Assembly: GCA_000024525.1 (NCBI GenBank)
Contig: CP001769.1
Span: 7,535,001 to 7,599,000 of the forward strand
DNA length: 64,000 nt
Direction: 5' to 3'
Origin: Spirosoma linguale DSM 74
Lineage (GTDB): Bacteria > Bacteroidota > Bacteroidia > Cytophagales > Spirosomataceae
The position numbers and the translations under genes are program-made. Below, one piece after another: positions 9,399 to 19,400 of this stretch; position 1 is the stretch's first letter, and each line of letters opens with the position of its first letter. The notes under the pieces were generated by a model, which saw only the letters and a list, made by a program, of their open reading frames with translations, was not told the DNA's origin and did no database searches.

Positions 9399-9959
9399 AT
9401 GAAGACTAATACTGCATCAAAAGCCGAAACACCAGCCGTACGCCAGCGAATTCTCGACACGGCTGCGCGGTTGTTTCATCGGCAAGGTTATAACTCAACG
9501 GGTATCAATCAACTCATTGAGGAGGCCGGTGTGGCGAAAGCGAGTCTTTATCAGCATTTCAAAACCAAAGATGATATTTTGAAAGCGTATTTGATGGAAA
9601 CCAGTCAGGCCTGGTTCGAACAGGTTGATAAGACTATTCAAGGTCAGTATACGACGAAAGAGAAAGTACTGGCCCTGTTCGATATGCTGGGCGATTTTGC
9701 CACGAGTGTTGATTTTCGGGGGTGTAATTTCCAGAACGCCCTTGTTGAACTTGACATTAATGAGACGGACACCCGGCAATTTATCCAGGGCCACAAATCC
9801 CGAATGGGTCAAGTATTCGCTGACTTACTCTCGTCGGCCGAACCTGATGTAGCCAATGAAGTGACCTTACTCTTTGAAGGAGCCTTGATTACCAGTCAGT
9901 TGTTTCATAATCTAGAGCCAATCAAAACGGCCCGACGTATCGTGGAGCGAATACTCTAA
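9399..9959 (+). CDS. TetR/AcrR family transcriptional regulator
   Basis: 186 residues from the ATG at 9399 (a TTG six bases earlier is less likely). The N-terminal helix-turn-helix is clear: RQRILDTAARLFHRQGYNST, then INQLIEEAGVAKASLYQHFK. The C-terminal ligand-binding half is generic; it contains a cysteine in FRGCNFQNAL, as in regulators that sense electrophiles or peroxides, but that is only suggestive. Near-identical palindromes sit just before this gene and between it and the AhpD-like gene, so it most likely represses itself and the downstream redox genes. Confidence 0.9.
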   Translation: MKTNTASKAETPAVRQRILDTAARLFHRQGYNSTGINQLIEEAGVAKASLYQHFKTKDDILKAYLMETSQAWFEQVDKTIQGQYTTKEKVLALFDMLGDFATSVDFRGCNFQNALVELDINETDTRQFIQGHKSRMGQVFADLLSSAEPDVANEVTLLFEGALITSQLFHNLEPIKTARRIVERIL

Positions 9960-9978
9960 TTTTTTTTATCGTATATAG

Positions 9979-9992
9979 ACAGACCGGTCTGT
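9979..9992. promoter_or_regulatory. Palindromic TetR operator upstream of the AhpD-like gene
   Basis: acagaccggtctgt is a perfect 14-bp palindrome, 65 bases before the AhpD-like start. It differs by one base from the core of the site in front of tetR (consensus ACAGACMGGTCTGT). Two such sites bracketing one TetR gene strongly imply that they are its operators. Confidence 0.75.
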
Positions 9993-10057
9993 ATAAATCC
10001 TTGTACAGCTATACCTTAATGCGTCCATAAATCAATTAACTCAAACCAAACAATCCC

Positions 10058-10597
10058 ATGTTACACGTTACAGTACCTACCCGAGATCAGGTATCTCCTC
10101 AATCGCAGGCCGCTTTCGATGGCCTCCAAAAGATGCTGGGCTTTGTGCCCAATCTGTACGCGACCATTGCTCATTCAGAAAATGGTTTACCGAGATACCT
10201 GGCTTTTCAGGGGGCAAAAACGTCGCTGTCGAATAAGGAAAAAGAGGTTGTTAATTTAGTAGTGAGCGAGGTCAATGGCTGTAATTACTGCCTGAGTGCC
10301 CATACGGCTATTGCTAAAATGAATGGCTTTTCGGACGACGACATCCTGCATTTACGGGCTGGTCACAGCGCAAATCCTAAAATCAATGCGCTGGTCGTAC
10401 TGGCTAAAGACATTACAGAGAACAAAGGCCGTGTGTCGTCCGAAAACCTCGATACTTTCTATGCCGCAGGCTATACCCAGGGAAATCTGGTCGATGTGAT
10501 TCTACAGGTTAGTGATAAAACGGCCATGAACTACCTGCACAACTTAACGGAAGTTCCCATCGACTTTCCGCTGGCCCCCGCTTTAACCGAAGCCTGA
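10058..10597 (+). CDS. AhpD-like alkylhydroperoxidase / carboxymuconolactone decarboxylase family
   Basis: 179 residues, all helical. The active-site motif [12 protein letters not shown] gives the CxxCxxxH signature (Cys75, Cys78, His82), with Glu71 four residues before Cys75. Proteins of this type reduce peroxides through the CxxC pair or handle related electrophiles. First gene after the tetR operator, and followed on the same strand by DUF1348 and pyridoxamine-oxidase-like genes: a small redox or detoxification unit probably induced when the TetR protein binds its ligand. Small-molecule substrate unknown. Confidence 0.88.
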   Translation: MLHVTVPTRDQVSPQSQAAFDGLQKMLGFVPNLYATIAHSENGLPRYLAFQGAKTSLSNKEKEVVNLVVSEVNGCNYCLSAHTAIAKMNGFSDDDILHLRAGHSANPKINALVVLAKDITENKGRVSSENLDTFYAAGYTQGNLVDVILQVSDKTAMNYLHNLTEVPIDFPLAPALTEA

Positions 10598-10667
10598 ACA
10601 AATTTGCGATGCCTGCCGGGAATTGGGCAACTATCCTTGCAGGCATTGCCTAACCATACACGAAATC

Positions 10668-11180
10668 ATGAGCACGATTGACGAATATGATGAAGAACGC
10701 CCATTCGTAAACGAAGAATGTGGCGATACGATGTGGGATGACGTATTAGCTGAAAAAGACGCACAAGTCGCTAAACGGTTACCTTTACCGCCCTTTACGC
10801 TGGAAACGGCTCTGCAAAAAGTACAACTCGCAGAAGATGCCTGGAATAGTAAAGACCCCGAAAAAGTAAGTCTGGCTTATACTATTGATACAGAATGGCG
10901 CAATAGAACCGATTTTATCAACGGTCGTGAGGAGGTGAAGGCCTTTCTGACCCGTAAATGGACCACCGAACTGGATTATCGACTAAAGAAAGAACTTTGG
11001 GGCTTTCGGGAAAACCGGATGGCTGTTCGGTTCGAATACGAGTGGCATGATGCCGATGGGCAATGGTATCGCAGCTACGGTAATGAACTCTGGGAATTTG
11101 ATGGAAACGGGCTCATGAAAAAACGGTTTGCCAGCATAAACGACGCGCCCATTCTGGAAACCGAACGACGTATTCGCTAA
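10668..11180 (+). CDS. DUF1348 / SnoaL-like (NTF2 fold) protein
   Basis: 170 residues from the ATG at 10668 (a TTG at 10623 would add 15 unlikely residues). The segment from about residue 45 on is the DUF1348 region of the NTF2/SnoaL superfamily: [70 protein letters not shown]. The first ~40 residues are acidic and not part of the domain. The fold forms a cone-shaped pocket used by isomerases and small-molecule binding proteins; the exact reaction is not known. It lies 70 bases after the AhpD-like gene and 42 before the PNPOx-like gene, probably in one transcript. Confidence 0.82.
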   Translation: MSTIDEYDEERPFVNEECGDTMWDDVLAEKDAQVAKRLPLPPFTLETALQKVQLAEDAWNSKDPEKVSLAYTIDTEWRNRTDFINGREEVKAFLTRKWTTELDYRLKKELWGFRENRMAVRFEYEWHDADGQWYRSYGNELWEFDGNGLMKKRFASINDAPILETERRIR

Positions 11181-11222
11181 TCGTTCAGGCCACAATTTGC
11201 TTTCTTAAAACGTTCGATCATT

Positions 11223-11843
11223 ATGGCACGCAACTACGCATCATTGGCATTTACGGAGCCGGTCAAAGCCGTACAGGAACGCTATGGCAGTCGACAAACC
11301 TACGAGCGCGTTGAGCAGCATACCAGTTTTGCGGGCTTGACAGCTACTGAAATCGACTTTATTGCTCATCGGGATAGCTTTTACATAGCCAGTTATGGTG
11401 AAAATGACTTCCCTTACATTCAGCACCGGGGCGGACCCAGGGGTTTTTTGAAAGCAATTGACGACACAACACTCGGCTTTGTTGACTTCCGTGGGAACAG
11501 ACAGTATGTTTCCGTCGGTAACATACTTACGCACCCGAACGTCTCGCTGATTCTGATCGACTACGCCCATCAGGCCCGCCTGAAACTGTATGCCAAAGCC
11601 GAAGTTGTCGAGTTGGCTGATCGCCCGGATCTGTTCCGTCTCCTGGACCCTGCTGATTACAAACACACCCCCGAACGGATGCTGTTGCTCCACGTAGAAG
11701 CGTTTGACTGGAATTGTCCACAACACATCACTCCGCGCTACACGCTGGAGGAAATCAACGGATTGCTTGCCACCCAACGCGCTCGCATTACTCAACTGGA
11801 GGAAGAACTAAAGCGGTTGCAGGGTACAGAAATCAGGCGATAA
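11223..11843 (+). CDS. Pyridoxamine 5'-phosphate oxidase-like FMN-binding protein
   Basis: 206 residues with the split-barrel flavin-binding fold: FYIASYGENDFPYIQHRGG, GFVDFRGNRQYVSVGNI, and VSLILIDYAHQARLKLYAKA match the PNPOx-like family rather than true PdxH (too divergent and lacking the PdxH C-terminus). The C-terminus (ITQLEEELKRLQ) is a short predicted coiled coil, perhaps for dimerisation. Likely an FMN-dependent reductase acting on small electrophiles, the last gene of the tetR-controlled unit. Confidence 0.87.
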   Translation: MARNYASLAFTEPVKAVQERYGSRQTYERVEQHTSFAGLTATEIDFIAHRDSFYIASYGENDFPYIQHRGGPRGFLKAIDDTTLGFVDFRGNRQYVSVGNILTHPNVSLILIDYAHQARLKLYAKAEVVELADRPDLFRLLDPADYKHTPERMLLLHVEAFDWNCPQHITPRYTLEEINGLLATQRARITQLEEELKRLQGTEIRR

Positions 11844-11937
11844 TAGCAGTCGAAATCAGCTTTAGCCGACGATTATTAAGCTAAATGGTTGTTTTTCCGA
11901 CAAAACGCTTGCTTCTTGTAGCTATATCTTATAGTTC

Positions 11938-13410
11938 ATGTCTGACAACCTACCGAACTCCCTTTCCCCGGCCGATGTGGCCAACGAGCCGACAGAATTC
12001 AAACGGTCGCTAAGCCTGCTCGACTCTACGCTGATCGTATCCGGCTCCATGATTGGTTCCGGCGTATTCATCGTCACCGCCGATATGGCCCGTAACCTGG
12101 GGTCGTCGGGTTGGCTTCTCATGCTCTGGGTACTGACGGGCGTACTAACCGTGGCCGCGGCCCTGAGTTATGGCGAACTGGCGGGTATGATGCCCAAAGC
12201 AGGCGGACAATACATTTACATTCAACGTGCCTACGGTCACCTGACCGGTTTTGTGTATGGCTGGACGGTGTTCACCGTTATTCAGACCGGTACCATTGCG
12301 GCCGTGGCGGTGGCGTTTACTAAATACACCGCCGTGTTTGTGCCCGCCCTCGGCCCCGATAACGTCTTGCTGGCGCTTGGGCCGATAAAAGTCACGCTGG
12401 GTTCCCTGTTTGCCATTTCCAGTCTGGTCCTGCTGACCTGGCTCAATAGCCAGGGGGTACAGAGCGGCAAACTGATCCAGAATGTGTTCACCTCGGCCAA
12501 GCTGATTGCGCTGCTTGGGCTGATTATCATTGGCATTACGATTGGCCTGAGTACGGGTCTGCTGTCGACCAACCTGACCAACGCCTGGGCGGCCAGTACC
12601 GTTACGGCTACGGGCGAGGTGCTGCCGCTGGCGGGTATTGCGCTGGTGCTGGCGTTCGGTACGTCGATGATCGGGTCGCTGTTTTCGGCCGATGCCTGGA
12701 ACAACGTCACCTTTATTGCGGGTGAAATCAAGAACCCCCGCCGGAACATTCCGCTGGCGCTGTTCTTCGGAACGCTCATCGTCACGACGATTTACTTCCT
12801 GGCCAACGTCTCGTACTTATCGCTGCTACCGCTGAAAGGCTTACCAACGGCTACGGATATTGTGGGGCGTGGTATTCAGTTTGCCGATGCCGACCGCGTG
12901 GCTACAGCCGCCGTCGAAACGGTATTTGGTAATGTGGCCGTGGCCATTATGGCAGTGCTGATTATGGTCTCCACCTTTGGTTGTAACAACGGGCTGATTC
13001 TGGCCGGAGCGCGGCTGTACTACGCTATGGCGAAAGACGGCCTGTTCATCAAACAGGCCTCGCACCTGAACAAAAACGCGGTGCCGGGTCGGGCCTTGTG
13101 GCTGCAATGCATCTGGGCCTCGCTGCTGTGCCTGTCGGGCCGATACGGCGACCTGCTCGATTACTGCACCTTTGCCTCGCTGCTGTTCTATGTTGTCACC
13201 ATCACCGGCCTGTTTCGGCTGCGCCGGACGGAGCCGGATGCGGAGCGGCCTTACCGGGCTTTCGGGTATCCGCTGGTACCGGCCTTATACATCGTGGCGG
13301 GCCTGACCATCTGCGGGATTCTGCTTTATACCAAAACCTTCAATACGGGTATGGGCCTGCTCATTGCCGGGCTGGGCATTCCGGTTTACTTCTTTACGAA
13401 GCGGAGTTAG
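11938..13410 (+). CDS. APC-superfamily amino-acid permease
   Basis: 490 residues with about twelve hydrophobic segments. The first transmembrane helix carries the glycine-rich APC motif GSMIGSGVFIVTADMARNLG, and GELAGMMPKAGGQYIYI is the conserved TM2-TM3 region. It resembles bacterial LAT-type amino-acid transporters. Location: inner membrane; substrate unknown. It starts 94 bases after the PNPOx-like gene and ends in front of a perfect 13-bp inverted repeat, so it is probably its own unit. Confidence 0.9.
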   Translation: MSDNLPNSLSPADVANEPTEFKRSLSLLDSTLIVSGSMIGSGVFIVTADMARNLGSSGWLLMLWVLTGVLTVAAALSYGELAGMMPKAGGQYIYIQRAYGHLTGFVYGWTVFTVIQTGTIAAVAVAFTKYTAVFVPALGPDNVLLALGPIKVTLGSLFAISSLVLLTWLNSQGVQSGKLIQNVFTSAKLIALLGLIIIGITIGLSTGLLSTNLTNAWAASTVTATGEVLPLAGIALVLAFGTSMIGSLFSADAWNNVTFIAGEIKNPRRNIPLALFFGTLIVTTIYFLANVSYLSLLPLKGLPTATDIVGRGIQFADADRVATAAVETVFGNVAVAIMAVLIMVSTFGCNNGLILAGARLYYAMAKDGLFIKQASHLNKNAVPGRALWLQCIWASLLCLSGRYGDLLDYCTFASLLFYVVTITGLFRLRRTEPDAERPYRAFGYPLVPALYIVAGLTICGILLYTKTFNTGMGLLIAGLGIPVYFFTKRS

Positions 13411-13418
13411 TTTGTGTA

Positions 13419-13467
13419 GCTGTACAACGGAGTACCACCGCTCGGGCGGCCCTATCCGTTGTACAGC
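13419..13467. terminator. Inverted repeat between convergent permease and DUF218 genes
   Basis: gctgtacaacgga at 13419-13431 and its exact reverse complement at 13455-13467 form a 13-bp stem with a GC-rich loop. There is no T-tract on either side, so it may be a factor-dependent bidirectional terminator or a dispersed palindrome. Confidence 0.55.
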
Positions 13468-13476
13468 GGACGCCCC

Positions 13477-14739
13477 CTACGGGTCTAGTGGGTCATAGGG
13501 GTCCATGTGCAGGCTTTCCAGGGTTGGGTAAAACTCGATGTCATGGGGCGAAATGCGTTTCTTGTCGCGGTAGGGTAAGTAGCTCAGTTCGCGCCGATTC
13601 CGGTCGTCGAATGCCGCACTGGCGACGGAGTTCGTCTGGCTTTGGGTCGAAATGAACACACAAACTTTATCCGTAGGAAAGCCGTAGCGAATCATGAGCC
13701 GGTTGGCATTGCGGAAGTTTGTCGTCGTATGCCTGGCGTGCGGGTCGATGAGGATGGCGGATTCCGGAATGCCGTGTTTCTGCATCAGGTAGTTCTTCAT
13801 CTCGATCGCTTCGCCGTATGGTCCCCGGAACGGATAACAGTAGCCTCCACTCAGGATAATGAACGGTGCCCAGCGTTTTCGGTAACGGCTGACTACCATA
13901 TCCAGCCGCATTTTATTCAGGGGGCTGAGGGGCGTCGTCGCCAGTTCAGGGCCATTGCCGGGTACAACGATGGCTGCGTAGGTGTACTTCGTCCAGGGTG
14001 TCGACTTCACCTGGACAAACGCTTTCTGGTTGTCCCGTCGCTCCATAGGTTCATGCCGGGCGGGCTCGTCGCGGTCGTTGACGTCCATTAACTGCATGGC
14101 AACCGCCAGCGAAGGTTGGTAAAAGACCGCCATCGTGTCGGCTTGTTCGGCCAGATACGCAAACATATCTTTCAGAACCGTTCGGTAATAGCGACCATTG
14201 ACGGGGTAGTTGGCCGAGTCGATGCGGGGATAGCGCATCTTCTTCCCAAGGCCGAACTGGTCGATGGTGTAGTTGATGCCCAGCACATACTGGCCCCAGG
14301 CCCGCGCCAGAAACTCGCCGTTCGGCAGATTAACAAACCGCTGGTAGCAGCCCGATGGGCGCAATTGTTCATTGATGAGCTTATCGAAGACGGGTTTGTT
14401 CCGCGAATACAGCGATTGAATGACGGTCAGTATCTGCAGCGAATCAGCCGGTGACCAGCGAAAACCACCGACCAGCGACACCGGTGTTCGGCAGGTGTCC
14501 TGCGCGTGGGCTTTGATCAGTTCGGCTCGCTGCCTGCCTATCGTTTGCAGCCCCGGTTCCTGTTGAAGCAGCTGCCAAACGGCGGGTGTTTGCCGGATAA
14601 CGGTGAGCAGATAATAATTCTTATCCGCCACCCGATTGCCCGAACTCAGCAATTTATACCCCGGCTGAAAGCCCCCTAGAGACTGAGCCAGTAATGACGG
14701 AGCCGACAGGAGTAGTAAAATAGATAAGTATTTTTTCAT
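13477..14739 (-). CDS. DUF218 (YdcF/SanA/ElyC-like) secreted protein
   Basis: 420 residues with a signal peptide (MKKYLSILLLLSAPSLLAQ). Residues ~255-400 are the DUF218 fold: YAAIVVPGNGPEL, PFIILSGGYCYPFRGPYGEA, ARHTTTNFRNANRLM. The N-terminal ~240 residues are helical and not recognised. DUF218 proteins act in envelope or peptidoglycan precursor metabolism in other bacteria, mostly by genetic evidence. It follows susD on the same strand, but a 92-base composite palindrome lies between them, so expression may be reduced relative to susCD. Confidence 0.8.
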   Translation of the reverse strand: MKKYLSILLLLSAPSLLAQSLGGFQPGYKLLSSGNRVADKNYYLLTVIRQTPAVWQLLQQEPGLQTIGRQRAELIKAHAQDTCRTPVSLVGGFRWSPADSLQILTVIQSLYSRNKPVFDKLINEQLRPSGCYQRFVNLPNGEFLARAWGQYVLGINYTIDQFGLGKKMRYPRIDSANYPVNGRYYRTVLKDMFAYLAEQADTMAVFYQPSLAVAMQLMDVNDRDEPARHEPMERRDNQKAFVQVKSTPWTKYTYAAIVVPGNGPELATTPLSPLNKMRLDMVVSRYRKRWAPFIILSGGYCYPFRGPYGEAIEMKNYLMQKHGIPESAILIDPHARHTTTNFRNANRLMIRYGFPTDKVCVFISTQSQTNSVASAAFDDRNRRELSYLPYRDKKRISPHDIEFYPTLESLHMDPYDPLDP

Positions 14740-14752
14740 TTGTAAGTGAATT

Positions 14753-14844
14753 GTATCAGACCGCTTCCAACTGTCTGAGCCGAAGGCTAAGTTGTGCCCG
14801 GTTAGCCGCTAACGCGGCTCAGACAGCTGGAAGCGGTCTGATAC
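14753..14844. repeat. Composite palindromic repeat between susD and the DUF218 gene
   Basis: Thirty-base arms at 14753-14782 and 14815-14844 are inverted with one mismatch; the loop contains a second inner stem (ggctaa/ttagcc). The architecture, a long imperfect palindrome with a nested stem just past a stop codon, recalls the element at 2427-2562, though the sequence is different. It ends 5 bases from the susD stop codon. Confidence 0.75.
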
Positions 14845-14848
14845 TTTA

Positions 14849-16384
14849 TTAATACCCTGGGTTCTGGTACATTCCGGTCGGGTTCAGTTTAGCTTCGTTG
14901 AACGGAATGGGGTAGTAATAATCTTTCGTTCCGAAGTTCGTAAGCTGCGCAATGCCATAATCGGCCTGACTTTTCGACTTGAAATACGCTACCAGTTCCG
15001 TAGGGGTGAAAAATCGCAGCAGGTCGAACCAGCGCTGATTTTCGAACGCCAGCTCCACGCGTCGTTCGTGCAGGATGGCGAGTTTGAGGGTCGGGTATTT
15101 GGCGCTGTAGGCCGGGTTCGTTTGGGCTACGGCATAGAGTGGCAGTTTGGCCCGTTCGCGCACCTGGTCCAGAAAACCAATGGCAGTGGCTTCATCGCCG
15201 AGGTACATGTTCACCTCCGCCAGCATCAGAATAACGTCGGCGTACCGGATCAGCAGCCAGTCGTTGCCGCCATAGCCGCTCGTGCCGGCACCCGAACTGG
15301 CATCCCTGAATTTGGTGATGTAATAATCCTTCACCACCGCAGCATTGGCGTATTTGATGGAGTAATCCTTCCGAACATCACCCTCTTCATAGTCTTTGAC
15401 CAGATCTGGTTTCACGTTGCCGCCCGTGCCGGTGGTCGTTTTCAGCGAGTTGGTATTTTCGCCCTGCGCCTGGTTGTTGGCCGCAATATTCGACGAATAG
15501 TTGATGTCGCCCTGCTTGTATACGATCTGGAAAATAGCTTCCGGATTGGTCGTTTTCTTCGTTACATCGAACACATCGGGATACGGAATTTCTTTCAGCA
15601 ACCCGAAGGTCCGCTTGTTGTAAGCGTTCGTCAGATAGGTTTTGGCCTGATTCAGGTTCGTGGCCCGGTTGGCTGCGTCCAGCGTGGTCGCCATGGTCAG
15701 GTACACCTGTCCCAGCAGGGCGTTGCCCGCTACTTTAGACACCCGCCCTTTGTTGGCTGCCGACTGAACATCGGGCAGTGGACTATTCACGACATCGGTC
15801 AGGTCGGCCACAATCTGGGCGTAGACTTTCTCTTTTTTCTCACGAAAAGTACTGGCGGCTACCTCTTCGGGAACCGTCAGGGGTTTGGTTACCAGGGGCA
15901 CATCACCCCATTTGCGGACCAGGTTGAAATAGATCAGTGCCCGGATAAACTTGGCTTCGGCCTGGTACTGCGCTTTGGTGTCTGTTTTGGCAAAGGTTAC
16001 CGTTTCCGACCCTGCCAGCATGTAATTGGCCCGCGTAATGGTCTGGTAAAGCGAATTCCAGTGCGTTTGCAGGTACGAATTGCTCGGCAGCAGCGCAAAG
16101 GCATTGAACTGGAACGGCTCACCCGCGTTCGACTGGTTATCATTCCGGCCGGTGTTGTCCGAGCGTTCTTCCGAATAAAGACCGCTGCCTTCGGCAATGC
16201 CGTTGTTATCGCGCAGAGACTGGTATACGCCATTTAGCGCCAGCAAAACGTCGTTCTCGGTTTTGTAATAGTTGGCGGTGGCAATGGCGTTCGGGTTGGT
16301 TTCAACCAGAAACTCCTGACTGCACGACCCCAGCAGGAGCAGCGCCAGCACCGGCAGATAGCGAAGAGATGATTTGTACTGCAT
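14849..16384 (-). CDS. SusD/RagB family nutrient-binding lipoprotein
   Basis: 511 residues. Lipoprotein signal peptide with lipobox LLLGSC (Cys21), then the SusD start pattern (FLVETNPNAIATANYYKTEN) and the TPR-rich helical body; RYADVILMLAEVNMYLGDEA and HERRVELAFENQRWFDLLRF near the C-terminus are diagnostic. SusD lipoproteins sit on the outer membrane as a lid over the SusC transporter and bind the oligosaccharide or other polymer being imported. The gene lies 54 bases after susC in the same transcript. No glycosidase or sigma/anti-sigma pair is adjacent, so the substrate cannot be inferred. Confidence 0.95.
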   Translation of the reverse strand: MQYKSSLRYLPVLALLLLGSCSQEFLVETNPNAIATANYYKTENDVLLALNGVYQSLRDNNGIAEGSGLYSEERSDNTGRNDNQSNAGEPFQFNAFALLPSNSYLQTHWNSLYQTITRANYMLAGSETVTFAKTDTKAQYQAEAKFIRALIYFNLVRKWGDVPLVTKPLTVPEEVAASTFREKKEKVYAQIVADLTDVVNSPLPDVQSAANKGRVSKVAGNALLGQVYLTMATTLDAANRATNLNQAKTYLTNAYNKRTFGLLKEIPYPDVFDVTKKTTNPEAIFQIVYKQGDINYSSNIAANNQAQGENTNSLKTTTGTGGNVKPDLVKDYEEGDVRKDYSIKYANAAVVKDYYITKFRDASSGAGTSGYGGNDWLLIRYADVILMLAEVNMYLGDEATAIGFLDQVRERAKLPLYAVAQTNPAYSAKYPTLKLAILHERRVELAFENQRWFDLLRFFTPTELVAYFKSKSQADYGIAQLTNFGTKDYYYPIPFNEAKLNPTGMYQNPGY

Positions 16385-16438
16385 AGTTTGATATTGATGT
16401 GCCGGACTGGCAAAAATTCACCAGTCCAGCCAGTTTGA

Positions 16439-19400
16439 TTAAAAAGTGATTCGTGCGCCTATGTTGTAGCCACGCGCCAGCGGGTACTTGCCGTAATCGA
16501 CGCCGGGGGCCAGGTTCGCACCGTTGTTGTAATCCACTTCGGGGTTATAGCCTTTGTACTTTGTGAGGGTGAAGGCGTTGTTCACGTTGACGTACAGCCG
16601 CAGGGCGCTAACTTTCGCTTTGGTCAGCGATGCAATGGGTAGGTTGTAGCCCACCGTGATGTTGGCGCAGCGCAGGTACGAGCCGTTTTGCAGGTAAAAA
16701 GTCGACAGGCGGGTGCTGTTGCTCTGGGTGCCGCCCCGCGATGCCCGATACACCTGCCCGTTACCCGGCTGATCCTCAGAGCGGTACCGGTCGGCCACGA
16801 CGGAATACTGGTTGCCCGAGCCTTCCATGTTGAACAGGTAATAATCCTGCCCATCCAGCACCTGACTGCCGTAGGTTCCGTTGAACGACGCATTGGCGTC
16901 GAACGCTTTGTAGTTGGCCGTTACCGAGAAGCCATAGATAAACTTCGGGTAGGGGCTGCCAATCACCTGCTTGTCGGCATCGGAAACCACGCCATCGCCG
17001 TTCACATCCTGAAAAATCAGGTCGCCGGGGCGCAGTGGGTTGGTCGATGCGGTGGAGCGGGCGGGGCCTTTCAGTACGTAACCCGTTGGGAATGATTGCG
17101 TAGAGGCATTGTAGGCTGCGTTGTCGGCGGCAATATTGTCCATGTCTTTCTGGCGCACCATGCCAATCACCTTGAAGCCGTAAAACATACCCACCGGCTG
17201 GCCTTCCTGCGTGATGTGGGTGATGTACGACCGTTCGGCACCCGCCACCAGAATGGTGTTGGCACCGCCCATGTTCAGCACTTTATTGCGGTTCAGCGAG
17301 ATATTACCGCTGAGGTTCAGCTTGAAATCCTGCGTCGAAATGGCACGCCCGTCGATCTGCAATTCGATGCCTTTGTTCTGAATTTTAGAATCACGCAGGT
17401 TGGTCAGGATGCTCGTAGTGCCCGAGATGGCCGAAATGGGCTGGTTGAACAGCAGGTTGTATGAGTTACTGAGGTAGCCGTTGGCAATCAGGAACAGGCG
17501 GTTGTTGAACAGGCCGACATCCAGCCCCAGGTTGAACTGCGAGGTCGACTCCCAGCCAAGTTTCTGATCTTTGAGCGGTCCGGAATAAAAGGCCGTCTGA
17601 ATCGTTCCCGAGCCGAATACAGCTCCCGTTGGGCTGGCCATCGTCTGGAGGTAGTTGTAATTTCCCACGTTATAATTCCCCGTGAGTCCCCAGCTGCCCC
17701 GTAGTTTCAGCGTCGATGTCGACCCTACCAAATCAGCGTAGAACGGTTCGTTGGAAATCGTCCAGCCGCCGGAGATCGACGGGAAGTTACCCCAGCGGTT
17801 CAGCGGTCCGAAACGTGATGAGCCGTCGGTCCGGAAGGCTGCCGTCAAAAAATAGCGGCTGTCGTAGTTGTACTCGGCCCGCGCCAGGTAGGAGAGGAGC
17901 GTTTCTTCCTGCTTGCCCGTGCCGCTGAATCCTACACTACTGCTTGTTGAACTCGTATTCAGGAAGAAGTTGGTCGGATCGGCACCTTTGGCCGTGATTT
18001 CGGGGATGGCGTCGTTCTGGAAACCCTGCGCCGATACGCTGATCTGGTCGAGGTTCGTTTTCTGGGCTGTATAACCGATCAGACCGTTCAGATTGTGTTT
18101 GCCGAACTGCCGGTTGTAGGTGGCCGTAAACTCGCCGAGGATATTCTGGGTGTTTACGACGAGAGCCGTTGCGGTAGCGGCTGCAATGGCCTGGGGCGAA
18201 TAGGGCGGGTTGTTGCCGCTGCTCAGGCTGGTTGGCAGGTAGTAATCGTATTTTTCGTTGTACGTCTGCAAGCCAATATTGGCGCGGGCCACCAGCCCCG
18301 GAATGATCTCGTAACTGGCATTTCCGTTGTAGGTGCCGCGCAGCCCTTTGCGGGTTATCTTGGTTTCCTGTGCCAGTGCCACCGGGTTCTCAACGGTCTG
18401 ATAGCCATAAACGGGTTGCAGGGCCGCTACTTCGTTCTTCACCGGATTGCCGTTGTCGTCGTAGGCCCGGAAGGTAGGCGGATAAATCAGCGCACCCAGA
18501 ATAGGCCCCTGGTTGAAACGGCCTTCCTGCACTTCGCGGTTGTTGGTCGAGGTCACAAACAGGCTTCCGCTTACTTTGAACTTCTTGCTGATGTCCGCAT
18601 CGACATTGGCCCGGAAGTTCACCCGTTCCTGTTTCGTGCTCACGATGATGCCCTGCTGATTCTGGTAGCCGCCACTCAGCAGATAGCGAACGCCGTTGCT
18701 GCCGCCCGAAAACGTGAGGTTGTGCCGACTCATGGGCGCATTACGGTACAGTTCGTCCTGCCAGTCGGTATTGTATTTTGGGGTGATGAGTTTTTGATTG
18801 GCGAAGTCATAAATATCCGTCGGGATACTGACCGAACCGGCGTTACCCACTTTGGCGATACGAGTGGCGTTATCGTCCGAAAACATGGCATCGGTCCAGG
18901 TCTTGCCGCTGTTCTGAACGAGGTCGCGGTAGGTGTTGTTGCGACCGTCGATGACCAGCTGCGCAAAGCCGTTTGCGTCCAGCAACTTTACCTTTTTGGC
19001 GAGTTGATTGATGCCGTACTGGTATTCATAATCGAACTTGCCTTTGCCGTCTTTCCCGCGTTTGGTGGTGATGAGGACCACCCCGCCCGACGCTCTGGAC
19101 CCGTAAATAGCGGCCGACGCGGCATCTTTCAGTACGTCGATGCTTTCAATGTCGTTTGGGTTGATGAATACGTCGTTACCCGCCGGGAAACCGTCGATCA
19201 CGTACAGCGGGTCGGAGCTGGCGTTGATGGAGCCGATACCCCGCACCCGGATTTTGGTCGTCACGTACGGTGCACCGCTCACCTGCGACACCTGTACGCC
19301 CGCCAGTTTACCCACCAGCGCCTGACCAACCGTGGGGGCCGACAGATTCAGCTCGCGGGCTTTTACGTTGGCAATAGCTCCGGTAACGTCACTCTTGCGG

